From JAKFDI01 sp044508835 (GTDB lineage Bacteria > Pseudomonadota > Gammaproteobacteria > Burkholderiales > Burkholderiaceae_C), in assembly GCA_044508835.1 (NCBI GenBank), contig JBIQHD010000021.1, positions 1 to 64,000 of the forward strand: DNA of 64,000 nucleotides. Reading direction: 5' to 3'. Of this stretch, positions 16,344 to 24,708 are shown piece after piece. The position numbers and the translations under genes are program-made. The notes under the pieces are model-generated. The model was not told where the DNA came from, ran no database searches, and saw nothing but the letters and a program-made list of their open reading frames with translations. The first letter of the stretch is position 1; every line of letters starts with the position of its first letter.

Positions 16344-18380
16344 CTACGCGCCTGACCGCGCCCGCCTGCGCCACCACATGCCGGCCACCAGCGCCAACCC
16401 CAGCCCCACGCCCACAGCGCCGAAGAGCAACCTTCGCCCCGGCTGGTCGACGTGGCGCGCCCACAGGCTGCGCCGCGCCTCGCCGGTCGCGGGCAGGCTG
16501 AAGGCGACGACGGCATCGCTCGTCGCCGTGCCGGCCTGGCCGTGGCCGCCGGCGGCGATCACCACGTACTGCCGGCCCTGCCATTCGTAGGTCATGGGCG
16601 TGGCCATGCCGGGCGCGGGCAGGCGGCCGCGCCACAGCTCGGCGCCGCTGCGCATGTCGAAGGCGCGCAGGTAGCGGTCCATGGCGGCGCCGATGAAGAG
16701 CACGCCGCCGGCGGTGGCCAGCGGCCCGCCGAAGCCGGGCATGCCGAGGTTCAGCGCCACGCCGAGCGGCAGGATCTCCTCGGTGGTGCCCAGCGGCACT
16801 TCCCACACGATGCGCTTGCCGCGCAGGTCCAGTGCCGCCAGCGTGCCCCAGGGCGGCGGGTTGCACGGCGCGCCGAAGGGCGAGAGCACCACGTCGCGCC
16901 GCATGCCGAAGGGCGCGCCGTGCTGCGGGCTCACCTCCTGGTCGGGCGCGGCGGCGCGGGCGGCGGCGAAGTCCGCGCGGGGGATCAGCGTGACCGCGTG
17001 CGGCATGCGGCTGGTGTTCACGTACACCACGTCGCGCGGGTCGACGGCGACGCCGCCCCAGTTCACGCCGCCGCCGGTGAAGGGGAACAGCAGCGTGCCC
17101 TGCGCGCTCGGCGGCGTGTACAGGCCCTCGTTGCGCAGCGCGGCGATCCGGTCGCGGCAGGCGCCGCGGTCGAAGGGCGTGAAGCCGAAGGCGTCGGCCG
17201 CGTCGAGCTTCTGCGGCACGAGCGCGGGCAGGTCGGCGGGAAAGGGCTGGGTGGGCGCGAGCCGCTCGCCCGGCGCGCTCTTCTGCGGCACGGGCCGCTC
17301 CTCGACGGGAAACACCGGCTCGCCGGTGTCGCGGTCGAGCACGAAGACGAAGCCCTGCTTGGTGGCCTGCACCACCACGTCGCGCGGCGCCCCGCCCACG
17401 TGGATGGTCGCGAGCGTGGGCTGGGCGGCGAGGTCGTAGTCCCACACGTCGTGGTGCACGGTCTGGAAGGCCCAGGCGCGCGAGCCGTCTGCCAGGCGCA
17501 GCGCCACCACCGAATCGGCGTCGCGGTTGTCGCCGGGGCGCAGGCCGCCGAAGAAGTCGGGGCTGGGGCTGGAGGTGGGCAGGAACACCAGCCCGCGCGC
17601 CTCGTCCACCGACATCGGCCCCCAGGCGTTGGCCGCGCCCGCCTGCGGCGGCGCGCCGTCGGCGCCGGGGCGCAGCGGCTCCCACTGCCAGCGCGGCGCG
17701 CCGCTGCGGGCGTCGAAGGCGTGCACGCGGCCGGAGGGGGCGTCCACGCGCGCGTTGTCGCCCACGGCCGAGCCGACGACGACCACGCCGCCGGCCGCCA
17801 CCGGCGCCGAGGTCATCTGGAACTCGCCCGGCCAGCGCAGCGCGCCGGGGTCGATCGCCACCTCGCCGCCCGTGCCGAAGTCGCCGCAGCGCGCGCCGGT
17901 GCGGGCGTCGAGCGCGATAACGCGCGCGTCCGCCGTGCCGGTGAAGACACGCGTGGCGCAGGGCGCCTCCGCGGCGCGTTCGGCATCGCGCCACTGCGCC
18001 ACGCCGCGGCAGGCGTAGCGGTTGGCCGGGCGCCGGTCGGTGGCCACCCGCGGGTCGTGGCGCCACAGCTCGCGGCCGGAGGCCGGGTCGAGCGCGACAA
18101 CCTCGTTGAACGGCGTGCACAGCATGAGGCGCCCGTCCACGAGGATGGGCGTGGCCTGGAACTTCACCGTCTTCATCAGCGCCGCCGGTCGGCGGGCGTT
18201 GTCGCCGGTGCGGTAGGTCCACTGGCGGCGCAGCTCGCCCACGTTGGCCGGCGTGACCTGCGCCGCGGGGCTGAAGCGCGTGCCGCCCTGCGTGCCGCCG
18301 TAGGCGGGCCAGGGGGCGTCGGCGGCGAGGACCGGCGCGCACAAGGCGAACCACAGCCAGGCTGCAAGGGATCGACGCAT
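16344..18380 (-). CDS. PQQ-dependent dehydrogenase, membrane glucose-dehydrogenase-like
   Basis: A 678-residue quinoprotein with an eight-bladed propeller. A signal peptide is visible (MRRSLAAWLWFALCAPVLAAD). WPAYGGTQGGTRFSPAAQVTPANVGELRRQW and TVHHDVWDYDLAAQPTL are signatures of the membrane glucose/quinate dehydrogenase class. The five N-terminal membrane helices of that class are missing; a single helix near the C-terminus (LLFGAVGVGLGLALVAGMWWRRR) would anchor the protein with the propeller in the periplasm. Substrate is unknown (sugar, alcohol or polyol). A TTG-initiated extension to 18410 is possible. No PQQ synthesis genes are in the window. Confidence 0.85.
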   Translation of the reverse strand: MRRSLAAWLWFALCAPVLAADAPWPAYGGTQGGTRFSPAAQVTPANVGELRRQWTYRTGDNARRPAALMKTVKFQATPILVDGRLMLCTPFNEVVALDPASGRELWRHDPRVATDRRPANRYACRGVAQWRDAERAAEAPCATRVFTGTADARVIALDARTGARCGDFGTGGEVAIDPGALRWPGEFQMTSAPVAAGGVVVVGSAVGDNARVDAPSGRVHAFDARSGAPRWQWEPLRPGADGAPPQAGAANAWGPMSVDEARGLVFLPTSSPSPDFFGGLRPGDNRDADSVVALRLADGSRAWAFQTVHHDVWDYDLAAQPTLATIHVGGAPRDVVVQATKQGFVFVLDRDTGEPVFPVEERPVPQKSAPGERLAPTQPFPADLPALVPQKLDAADAFGFTPFDRGACRDRIAALRNEGLYTPPSAQGTLLFPFTGGGVNWGGVAVDPRDVVYVNTSRMPHAVTLIPRADFAAARAAAPDQEVSPQHGAPFGMRRDVVLSPFGAPCNPPPWGTLAALDLRGKRIVWEVPLGTTEEILPLGVALNLGMPGFGGPLATAGGVLFIGAAMDRYLRAFDMRSGAELWRGRLPAPGMATPMTYEWQGRQYVVIAAGGHGQAGTATSDAVVAFSLPATGEARRSLWARHVDQPGRRLLFGAVGVGLGLALVAGMWWRRRARSGA

Positions 18381-18446
18381 CGCGTTCAACGGGGCTCGAG
18401 GAAGGTTCAAGGCATTTCCCCTGTCGCCACCCCGCGGCGGCTCGTC

Positions 18447-18845
18447 TCACGCACGGGCCGGCAATGCCAACGCATGGGCGGGAAAGGCGCGCAGCACCTT
18501 CTTGTCTGCCGTGACGAGCTTCGTCTCGAGCCGGATGGCCAGGGCGACGAACTCGCAATCGTAGGCAGAGCAGTCGCTGTCGCGAACGAGTTCGAGCACC
18601 CGGTTCGAATCGAGCTCGAACTCCGCGCCCGCCAGCAGGCCTTCCGCCTCGCTCTGCAGGCTGCAGGCCTGGGCAAAAGTAAGCCACTTGCGCCGCATGT
18701 AGCCGGCCAGGATGTTGCGGAACTCGCTGCGCCAGAGAACCGGCGCCGCCCATTGCGGGTCGCGCTCGAACAAGGCCTCGGCGGCTGCCGTGTGCTCGCC
18801 CGGCAGGTAGAGATAGGCCAGCACATTGGAGTCCACCACGATCAT
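18447..18845 (-). CDS. vapC: PIN-domain toxin of a VapBC-type toxin-antitoxin pair
   Basis: A 132-residue PIN-domain ribonuclease. The acidic catalytic residues are all visible: D5 in MIVVDSNVL, E41 in WRSEFRNIL, D96 in SAYDCEFVALA and D114 in LVTADKKVL. Family members cleave specific RNAs, often tRNA or rRNA, when freed from the antitoxin. Its ATG overlaps the stop of the antitoxin gene by four bases, the standard arrangement. The RNA target cannot be told from sequence. Confidence 0.9.
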   Translation of the reverse strand: MIVVDSNVLAYLYLPGEHTAAAEALFERDPQWAAPVLWRSEFRNILAGYMRRKWLTFAQACSLQSEAEGLLAGAEFELDSNRVLELVRDSDCSAYDCEFVALAIRLETKLVTADKKVLRAFPAHALALPARA

Positions 18846-19087
18846 GAGCGGCCTTCGCGCTTGAACGCATCGATGTCGCGCGCCCGGAACTTGCCCTGCG
18901 GCAGGGCCGCCCGCAGCTCACGGGCGCGCGCCAGCCGTTCGCTCGTGCCCATTGCATCGGGCAGCAGGGCAGCCTCGAGGCGCACGATCGCCTCGCTGTT
19001 CATGCTGCGCCGGTTCGCTTGCGCGGCAAGCTTCAGCCGCTCGTACACGGCATCGGGAATGTTCTTGAGCGTGAGGGTCGTCGGCAT
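18842..19087 (-). CDS. vapB: Ribbon-helix-helix antitoxin (FitA/VapB-like)
   Basis: An 81-residue protein. The N-terminus MPTTLTLKNIPDAVYERLKL followed by QANRRSMNSEAIVRLEAAL is the Arc/FitA-type ribbon-helix-helix DNA-binding domain. The C-terminal part (about 45-81) should wrap the toxin. The ATG at 19087 has a GGAAG box, while an extension to 19114 would run through the likely promoter. A sigma-70-like promoter overlapped by a palindrome lies directly upstream, which fits autorepression by the VapBC complex. Confidence 0.88.
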   Translation of the reverse strand: MPTTLTLKNIPDAVYERLKLAAQANRRSMNSEAIVRLEAALLPDAMGTSERLARARELRAALPQGKFRARDIDAFKREGRS

Positions 19088-19108
19088 GGCCACTTCCAAC
19101 CAAAAAGA

Positions 19109-19141
19109 AACCATTATGGTTCCACACTACTCCACTGACAA
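19109..19141 (-). promoter_or_regulatory. Promoter and palindromic operator of the vapBC pair
   Basis: On the minus strand a -35 box TTGTCA (19141-19136) and a -10 box CATAAT (19118-19113) are separated by exactly 17 bases. The -10 box is embedded in the palindrome AACCAT-T/A-ATGGTT (19109-19121). The start codon lies 22 bases further on. A repressor on this palindrome would block RNA polymerase, as expected for an autoregulated toxin-antitoxin operon. Confidence 0.75.
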
Positions 19142-19227
19142 GATGGCGTCAAGGCGACACCCGCATCCGTCCTGCATTCGTGAACGGCCGGGACAATGCA
19201 GCCCATGAACGACACCGCCGCCGAGGC

Positions 19228-20286
19228 ATGAAAGCCCCCATCCGCGTCGCCGACCTGCCCGCCTTCGACACCCTGGTCGACGCGCGTTCGCCGGCCGAGT
19301 TCGCCATCGACCACGTCCCCGGCGCCATCAACTGCCCGGTGCTCGACGACGACGAGCGCCGCATCGTCGGCACGCTGTACAAGCAGCAGGGCGCCTTCGA
19401 GGCGCGGCGCGTGGGCGGGGCGATGGTGGCGGCCAACCTCGCGCGCCACCTGCGCGAGGTGTTCGCCGACCGGCCGGCGAACTGGAAGCCGCTGGTCTAC
19501 TGCTGGCGCGGCGGGCTGCGCAGCGGCTCGATGGTCACCTGGCTGCGCCTCGTCGGCTGGGACGCGCAGCAGCTCGCCGGCGGCTACAAGAGCTGGCGCC
19601 GCCACGTCATCGACACCCTCTCGCAGCGCGCGCCGCAGCTGCCGCTGGTGGTGGTGGTCGGCGCCACCGGCAGCGCCAAGACGCGGGTGCTGCACGCGCT
19701 GGCCGCGCAGGGCCACCAGACGCTGGACCTGGAAGGGCTGGCGCGGCACAAGGGCTCGCTGCTCGGGGCGCTGCCCGGCGCGGCCCAGCCGTCGCAGACC
19801 GCCTTCGAGACGGCCATCGCCGGCGTGCTCGGCGCGCTGGACCCGGCGCGCCCGCTGTTCGTGGAGGGCGAGAGCCGCCGCATCGGCCGGCTCAACGTGC
19901 CCACGCCGCTCATCGAGCGCCTGCGCGCCAGCCCCTGCGTCGAGGTGCAGGCGGCCTGGCCGGCGCGGCTGGCCTACCTGCTGCGCGACTACGCCTACCT
20001 CGGCGACCGCCCCGAATGGCTGGCCGAGCAGCTGGCGCCGCTCAAGCCGCTGCACGGCAAGGACACCATCGCCGCCTGGCAGGCGCTGGCGCGCGCGCAC
20101 GACCTGCCGGCGCTGTTCGCCGAGCTGGCGCTCAAGCACTACGACCCGTCCTACGCGCGCTCGCAGCGGGCGCATTTCCGCGCCTGGGACGCGCGCCGCG
20201 TGGTGGCGGCGGACGACCTCTCGCCGCAGGGCATCGACGCCCTCGCGCAAGCCGTGGCCGAGGCCGGCGCGGCAGCCCTGCGCTGA
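19228..20286 (+). CDS. mnmH: tRNA 2-selenouridine synthase
   Basis: A 352-residue SelU/YbbB protein. It converts 2-thiouridine at the tRNA wobble position to 2-selenouridine through a geranylated intermediate. The N-terminal rhodanese domain (about 5-130) carries the catalytic C92 in YCWRGGLRSGSM. A P-loop domain follows with GATGSAKT at 145-152. Full length agrees with the family. The ATG at 19228 starts just before the rhodanese fold; an upstream frame to 19180 adds 16 unlikely residues. The usual partner selD is not in this window. Confidence 0.92.
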   Translation: MKAPIRVADLPAFDTLVDARSPAEFAIDHVPGAINCPVLDDDERRIVGTLYKQQGAFEARRVGGAMVAANLARHLREVFADRPANWKPLVYCWRGGLRSGSMVTWLRLVGWDAQQLAGGYKSWRRHVIDTLSQRAPQLPLVVVVGATGSAKTRVLHALAAQGHQTLDLEGLARHKGSLLGALPGAAQPSQTAFETAIAGVLGALDPARPLFVEGESRRIGRLNVPTPLIERLRASPCVEVQAAWPARLAYLLRDYAYLGDRPEWLAEQLAPLKPLHGKDTIAAWQALARAHDLPALFAELALKHYDPSYARSQRAHFRAWDARRVVAADDLSPQGIDALAQAVAEAGAAALR

Positions 20287-20345
20287 CTCCGGGATTGCCT
20301 TGCCCGGCACCGCTGCGCGCGGCGCCTTCCGCTATCGTCGCGCGC

Positions 20346-21287
<942 letters not shown>

Positions 21288-21306
21288 AGCGGGCCGGGGA
21301 GCAGCC

Positions 21307-22068
21307 ATGAATCTTCACGCCATCCGCGCCATCTACCGCTTCGAGATGGCGCGCACCTTCCGCACGCTGCTGCAGAGCATCGTCTCGCCGGTGGTCTCGA
21401 CCTCGCTGTACTTCGTGGTCTTCGGCGCGGCCATCGGCTCGCGCATCCCCGAGGTCGGCGGCGTGAGCTACGGCGCCTTCATCGTGCCGGGGCTGGTGAT
21501 GCTGTCGCTGCTGACGCAGAGCATCTCCAACGCCTCGTTCGGCATCTACTTCCCCAAGTTCACCGGCACCATCTACGAGCTGCTGTCGGCGCCGGTGTCC
21601 ACCCTGGAGATCGTGGCGAGCTACGTGGGCGCGGCGGCCACCAAGTCGGTGATCCTCGGGCTCATCATCCTCGCCACCGCGGCGCTGTTCGTGCCGCTGC
21701 GCATCGAGCACCCGGTGTGGATGCTGGCGTTCCTGGTGCTGACCTCGCTCACCTTCAGCCTGCTCGGCTTCATCATCGGCATCTGGGCCGACGGCTTCGA
21801 GAAGCTGCAGTTCGTGCCCATGCTCATCGTCACGCCGCTGGCCTTCCTCGGCGGCAGCTTCTATTCCATCGACATGCTGCCGCCCGCCTGGCAGACGGTG
21901 ACGCTGTTCAACCCGGTGGTCTACCTCATCAGCGGCTTCCGCTGGAGCTTCTACGGCCTGGCCGACGTGGGCGTGGGCGTGAGCCTGGCGATGACGCTGC
22001 TGTTCATGGCGATCTGCCTGGGGGTGATCGCCTGGATCTTCAGGACGGGCTACCGGCTCAAGAGCTGA
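21307..22068 (+). CDS. ABC-2-type exporter, permease
   Basis: A 253-residue inner-membrane protein of the ABC2 membrane type, YadH-like. Six hydrophobic helices are visible, among them LLQSIVSPVVSTSLYFVVFGAAIG, GLVMLSLLTQSISNASFG, PMLIVTPLAFLGGSFYSI and MTLLFMAICLGVIAWIF. The FLGGSFY and FNPVVYLISGFRW segments are the family signature near the C-terminus. It forms a dimer with two copies of the ATPase encoded upstream. The substrate is unknown; relatives are linked to polysaccharide or drug export. Confidence 0.9.
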   Translation: MNLHAIRAIYRFEMARTFRTLLQSIVSPVVSTSLYFVVFGAAIGSRIPEVGGVSYGAFIVPGLVMLSLLTQSISNASFGIYFPKFTGTIYELLSAPVSTLEIVASYVGAAATKSVILGLIILATAALFVPLRIEHPVWMLAFLVLTSLTFSLLGFIIGIWADGFEKLQFVPMLIVTPLAFLGGSFYSIDMLPPAWQTVTLFNPVVYLISGFRWSFYGLADVGVGVSLAMTLLFMAICLGVIAWIFRTGYRLKS

Positions 22069-22107
22069 CGCGGGCGAGCGGCGGAAGCCGCTGCGCCGCG
22101 TGCTCCG

Positions 22108-22524
22108 TCACCTCGCGTTCGCGGGCGCCTGGATCAGCTTCCAGCCGTTGCCGGCGGGGTCGCGGAAGCCGGCGTCGATGCTGCCGTAGCGCTCGACCGG
22201 CTCCTGCGTGAACTCGACGCCGCGCGCCTTCCACTCGGCATGGGTCGCACGGCAGTCGGCCACGGCCAGCACCAGCGGCGGCATGGCGCCCTTGGCCACC
22301 ATGGCACGCAGCGTCTGCGCAGTGGCGTCGTCGTGGATGGGCGGCCCGGGCGCGAACAGGCCGAGCTGGAACGACGGCTGGTCCGGATGCTGCACGGTCA
22401 GCCAGCGATAGGGGCCGTTGCGCACATCGGTATGGACGCGGAAGCCGAGCTTGTCGACGTAGAAGGTGAGCGCCTCGTCCTGGTCGCCGACGTACAGCCC
22501 CACCACATTGATGCCTGTGTTCAT
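22108..22524 (-). CDS. VOC-family (glyoxalase/bleomycin-resistance-like) protein
   Basis: A 138-residue protein with paired beta-alpha-beta-beta-beta modules: MNTGINVVGLYVGDQDEALTFYVDKLGFRVHTD and ATHAEWKARGVEFTQEPVERYGSIDAGFRDPAGNGWKLIQ. These are vicinal-oxygen-chelate signatures, but whether it is an enzyme or a binding protein cannot be told. The ATG shares its A with the stop of the upstream AraC-type gene (TGATG), so the two are translationally coupled. An AAGGAG box is present. Confidence 0.85.
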   Translation of the reverse strand: MNTGINVVGLYVGDQDEALTFYVDKLGFRVHTDVRNGPYRWLTVQHPDQPSFQLGLFAPGPPIHDDATAQTLRAMVAKGAMPPLVLAVADCRATHAEWKARGVEFTQEPVERYGSIDAGFRDPAGNGWKLIQAPANAR

Positions 22525-23036
22525 CACATCTCCTTGAAAGACGCCGCGTTTGTACGGCCCGCCGACCGCCGGCGCTTCTCCGAAACTGCGGTCGCGAGCG
22601 CGGGGCGCTGCGCGGCTTTCACGATGCACGCCGGAACGGCAGCCAGGGAGCGGGCGTCGGCGCGCGCCAGCAGGCGCATGGCGCTCGGGCTGTGGCCCGT
22701 CACGTCGCGGAAGGTGCGGCCGAAGGTGCCCAGGCTCTCCCAGCCGGTGGCGAAGGCGATCTCGGTGATGCCGAGCGGCGTGTCGCGCAGGAGGGTGCAG
22801 GCCTGCTCGATGCGCCGGGTCAGCAGGTAGCGGTGGGGCGGCGTGCCGAAGGCCTGCTTGAACGAGCGCGCGAAGTGGGCCGCCGACACACCGCTCACTT
22901 GCGCCAGCCGCGCGACCGGCCAGGCCTCGTGCGAGGCGGCGTCCATGCGGTCCCTGGCGCGCAGCAGGCGGCGCAGCAAGGCCGGGTCCTGGAGGGCCGC
23001 GGGGCCCGCGGCATCGGAATCGTCGCGAGGAGGCAT
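22524..23036 (-). CDS. AraC-family transcriptional regulator
   Basis: A 170-residue protein made almost wholly of the AraC/XylS DNA-binding domain: ARLAQVSGVSAAHFARSFKQAFGTPPHRYLLTRRIEQACTLL (first helix-turn-helix) and GITEIAFATGWESLGTFGRTFRDVTGHSPSAMR (second). It lacks the usual sensor domain. The ATG at 23036 was chosen for the adjacent upstream context; the frame to 23132 has no box. Coupling to the VOC gene suggests it controls that gene. It is divergent from the GST gene, so the 125-base gap probably holds both promoters. Confidence 0.88.
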   Translation of the reverse strand: MPPRDDSDAAGPAALQDPALLRRLLRARDRMDAASHEAWPVARLAQVSGVSAAHFARSFKQAFGTPPHRYLLTRRIEQACTLLRDTPLGITEIAFATGWESLGTFGRTFRDVTGHSPSAMRLLARADARSLAAVPACIVKAAQRPALATAVSEKRRRSAGRTNAASFKEM

Positions 23037-23161
23037 GCGGGAGTATGCCGAGCGGTCACCGCAGCACCCCCACGCATCCGAGGCTTTGCGGCCGCCGACC
23101 CTCGTGCGCAGGGCATGCGCCGCAGAATCCACCGACTTCCACCGACGAGCCCCTCGATCCC

Positions 23162-23875
23162 ATGACCGACCTGTCCGCCTTCCCCATCACCCGCAAGTGG
23201 CCCGCGCGGCACCCCGAGCGCATCCAGCTCTACTCGCTGCCCACGCCCAACGGCGTGAAGGCGTCGATCATGCTGGAGGAGACCGGCCTGCCCTACGAGC
23301 CGCACCTGGTGGACTTCGGCAGCAACGACCAGATGTCGCCGGAGTTCCTGTCGCTCAACCCGAACAACAAGATCCCGGCGATCCTCGACCCCAACGGCCC
23401 GGGCGGCAGGCCGCTGGCGCTGTTCGAGTCGGGCGCGATCCTGATCTACCTGGCCGAGAAGTCGGGCCGCTTCCTGCCGGCCGACGCCGCCGGCCGCTAC
23501 GAGGCCATCCAGTGGCTGATGTTCCAGATGGGCGGCATCGGGCCGATGTTCGGCCAGCTCGGCTTCTTCCACAAGTTCGCCGGGCGCGACTATGAAGACA
23601 AGCGCCCGCGCGACCGCTACGTGGCCGAATCGCGCCGCCTGTTGAAGGTGCTCGACCAGCGCCTGGCCGGACGCGAGTGGATCATGGGCGCCGACTACGG
23701 CATCGCCGACATCGCCACCTTCCCGTGGGTCAACAACCTGGTCGGGTTCTACGAGGCGGGCGAGCTGGTGGGCATCGGCGACTTCCCGCAGGTGCTGCGC
23801 GCGCTGGAGGCCTTCCGCGCGCGGCCGGCGGTCGTGCGCGGCCTGGGCATTCCGGCACGCCCCGCCGCCGGCTGA
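23162..23875 (+). CDS. Glutathione S-transferase, YghU/GstB-like
   Basis: A 237-residue protein. The thioredoxin-like domain has IQLYSLPTPNGVKASIMLEETGLPYE, the NPNNKIPAILDPNG cis-proline segment and the glutathione-binding ESGAILIYLAEK. The helical domain contains GADYGIADIATFPW, the conserved N-capping box. The TPNGVK segment is typical of the Nu-class/YghU group, which has disulfide-bond reductase activity in vitro. The ATG at 23162 begins the protein; a frame from 23045 is unlikely. Confidence 0.9.
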   Translation: MTDLSAFPITRKWPARHPERIQLYSLPTPNGVKASIMLEETGLPYEPHLVDFGSNDQMSPEFLSLNPNNKIPAILDPNGPGGRPLALFESGAILIYLAEKSGRFLPADAAGRYEAIQWLMFQMGGIGPMFGQLGFFHKFAGRDYEDKRPRDRYVAESRRLLKVLDQRLAGREWIMGADYGIADIATFPWVNNLVGFYEAGELVGIGDFPQVLRALEAFRARPAVVRGLGIPARPAAG

Positions 23876-23954
23876 CCACCGCCCCTGCGGGAAAACACCC
23901 GCGCCGGGTGCATTGCGCCGCGCCGGCCGTCGCGTCAATACTCGCGAGAAACAA

Positions 23955-23972
23955 GCTTACCGGTCGGTAAGC
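23955..23972. promoter_or_regulatory. TetR-type operator upstream of the liv operon
   Basis: GCTTACCG-GT-CGGTAAGC is an 18-base palindrome with 8-bp arms (TTACCGNNCGGTAA type). It lies 46 bases before the TetR gene start. Such operators are typical for TetR regulators of the fatty-acid and drug-resistance groups. It probably mediates autoregulation and control of the downstream transporter and ligase genes. Confidence 0.8.
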
Positions 23973-24018
23973 AACGCGAGCGGAGCCCTGGCGGCTTCGA
24001 CGACAGGAGACAGCCTTC

Positions 24019-24708
24019 GTGCGTTCGAGCGCCGCCGTTTCGCCCTGGTCATCGGCCGAGAGCCGCGCGCGCGATCGGGCCGACAAGCGCGCGGCGGTGC
24101 TGCATGCGGCGGCGCGGCTGTTCAACGAGAAGGGCTTCCACGCCACCTCGCTCGACGAAGTGGCCGAGCGGCTGAACGTCACCAAGCCGACGCTCTACTA
24201 CTACGTCGAGAACAAGGACCGCATCCTCTTCGACTGCGTGCACGCGGGCCTGGACCTGGTGCGCCGGCGCATCGCCGAGGCGGCGCGCAGCGGCGGCAGC
24301 GCGCTCGACCGGCTGCAGGCCTGCATGGCCGCCTATGCGCAGGTGGTGATGCAGGACTTCGGCATGTGCGTCATCCGCGTCGGCGAGGACCCGCTGCCCG
24401 CCGAGGGCCGGCGAGAGCTGCGCCAGCTCAAGGCGCAGATCGACCTCGAGTTCCGCCGGCTCATCGTCGAGGGCATCGCCGAAGGCTCGATCGCGCCCTG
24501 CGACGCCAAGCTCGCCGCCTTCACCATCGCCGGCGCCATCAGCTGGATCGGCCGCTGGTACCGGCCCGACGGCGAGCTCACGCCCGAGGAGGTGGCCGCG
24601 CAGTGCATCGGCGTGCTGCTGCACGGCGTGCTGCCGCGCGGCGGCGGGACGCCCAAGGCGGCGGCGGCGCGGCGCCCGCCGGCCGCGAAGCGGAGGGTGC
24701 ACCCGTGA
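24019..24708 (+). CDS. TetR-family transcriptional regulator
   Basis: A 229-residue regulator. The DNA-binding domain is RAAVLHAAARLFNEKGFHATSLDEVAERLNVTKPTLYYYVENKDRIL (about residues 22-68), with the usual TetR helix-turn-helix. The helical ligand domain follows and the last 25 residues are Ala/Arg-rich and probably disordered. The GTG start at 24019 follows CAGGAGA. Its stop overlaps the livG start (GTGA), so it is the first gene of the liv operon. The ligand is likely an acyl-CoA made by the ligase at the operon end, by analogy with other TetR regulators of acyl-CoA genes. Confidence 0.9.
   Translation: MRSSAAVSPWSSAESRARDRADKRAAVLHAAARLFNEKGFHATSLDEVAERLNVTKPTLYYYVENKDRILFDCVHAGLDLVRRRIAEAARSGGSALDRLQACMAAYAQVVMQDFGMCVIRVGEDPLPAEGRRELRQLKAQIDLEFRRLIVEGIAEGSIAPCDAKLAAFTIAGAISWIGRWYRPDGELTPEEVAAQCIGVLLHGVLPRGGGTPKAAAARRPPAAKRRVHP

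Noticed and set aside
14207..20310. Very long open frames opposite to the histidine kinase, response regulator, PQQ dehydrogenase and mnmH (up to over 900 codons)
   Set aside because: They are shadow frames of very GC-rich genes, with His/Arg/Gly-rich composition and no family motifs, while the opposite strand has clear catalytic residues.
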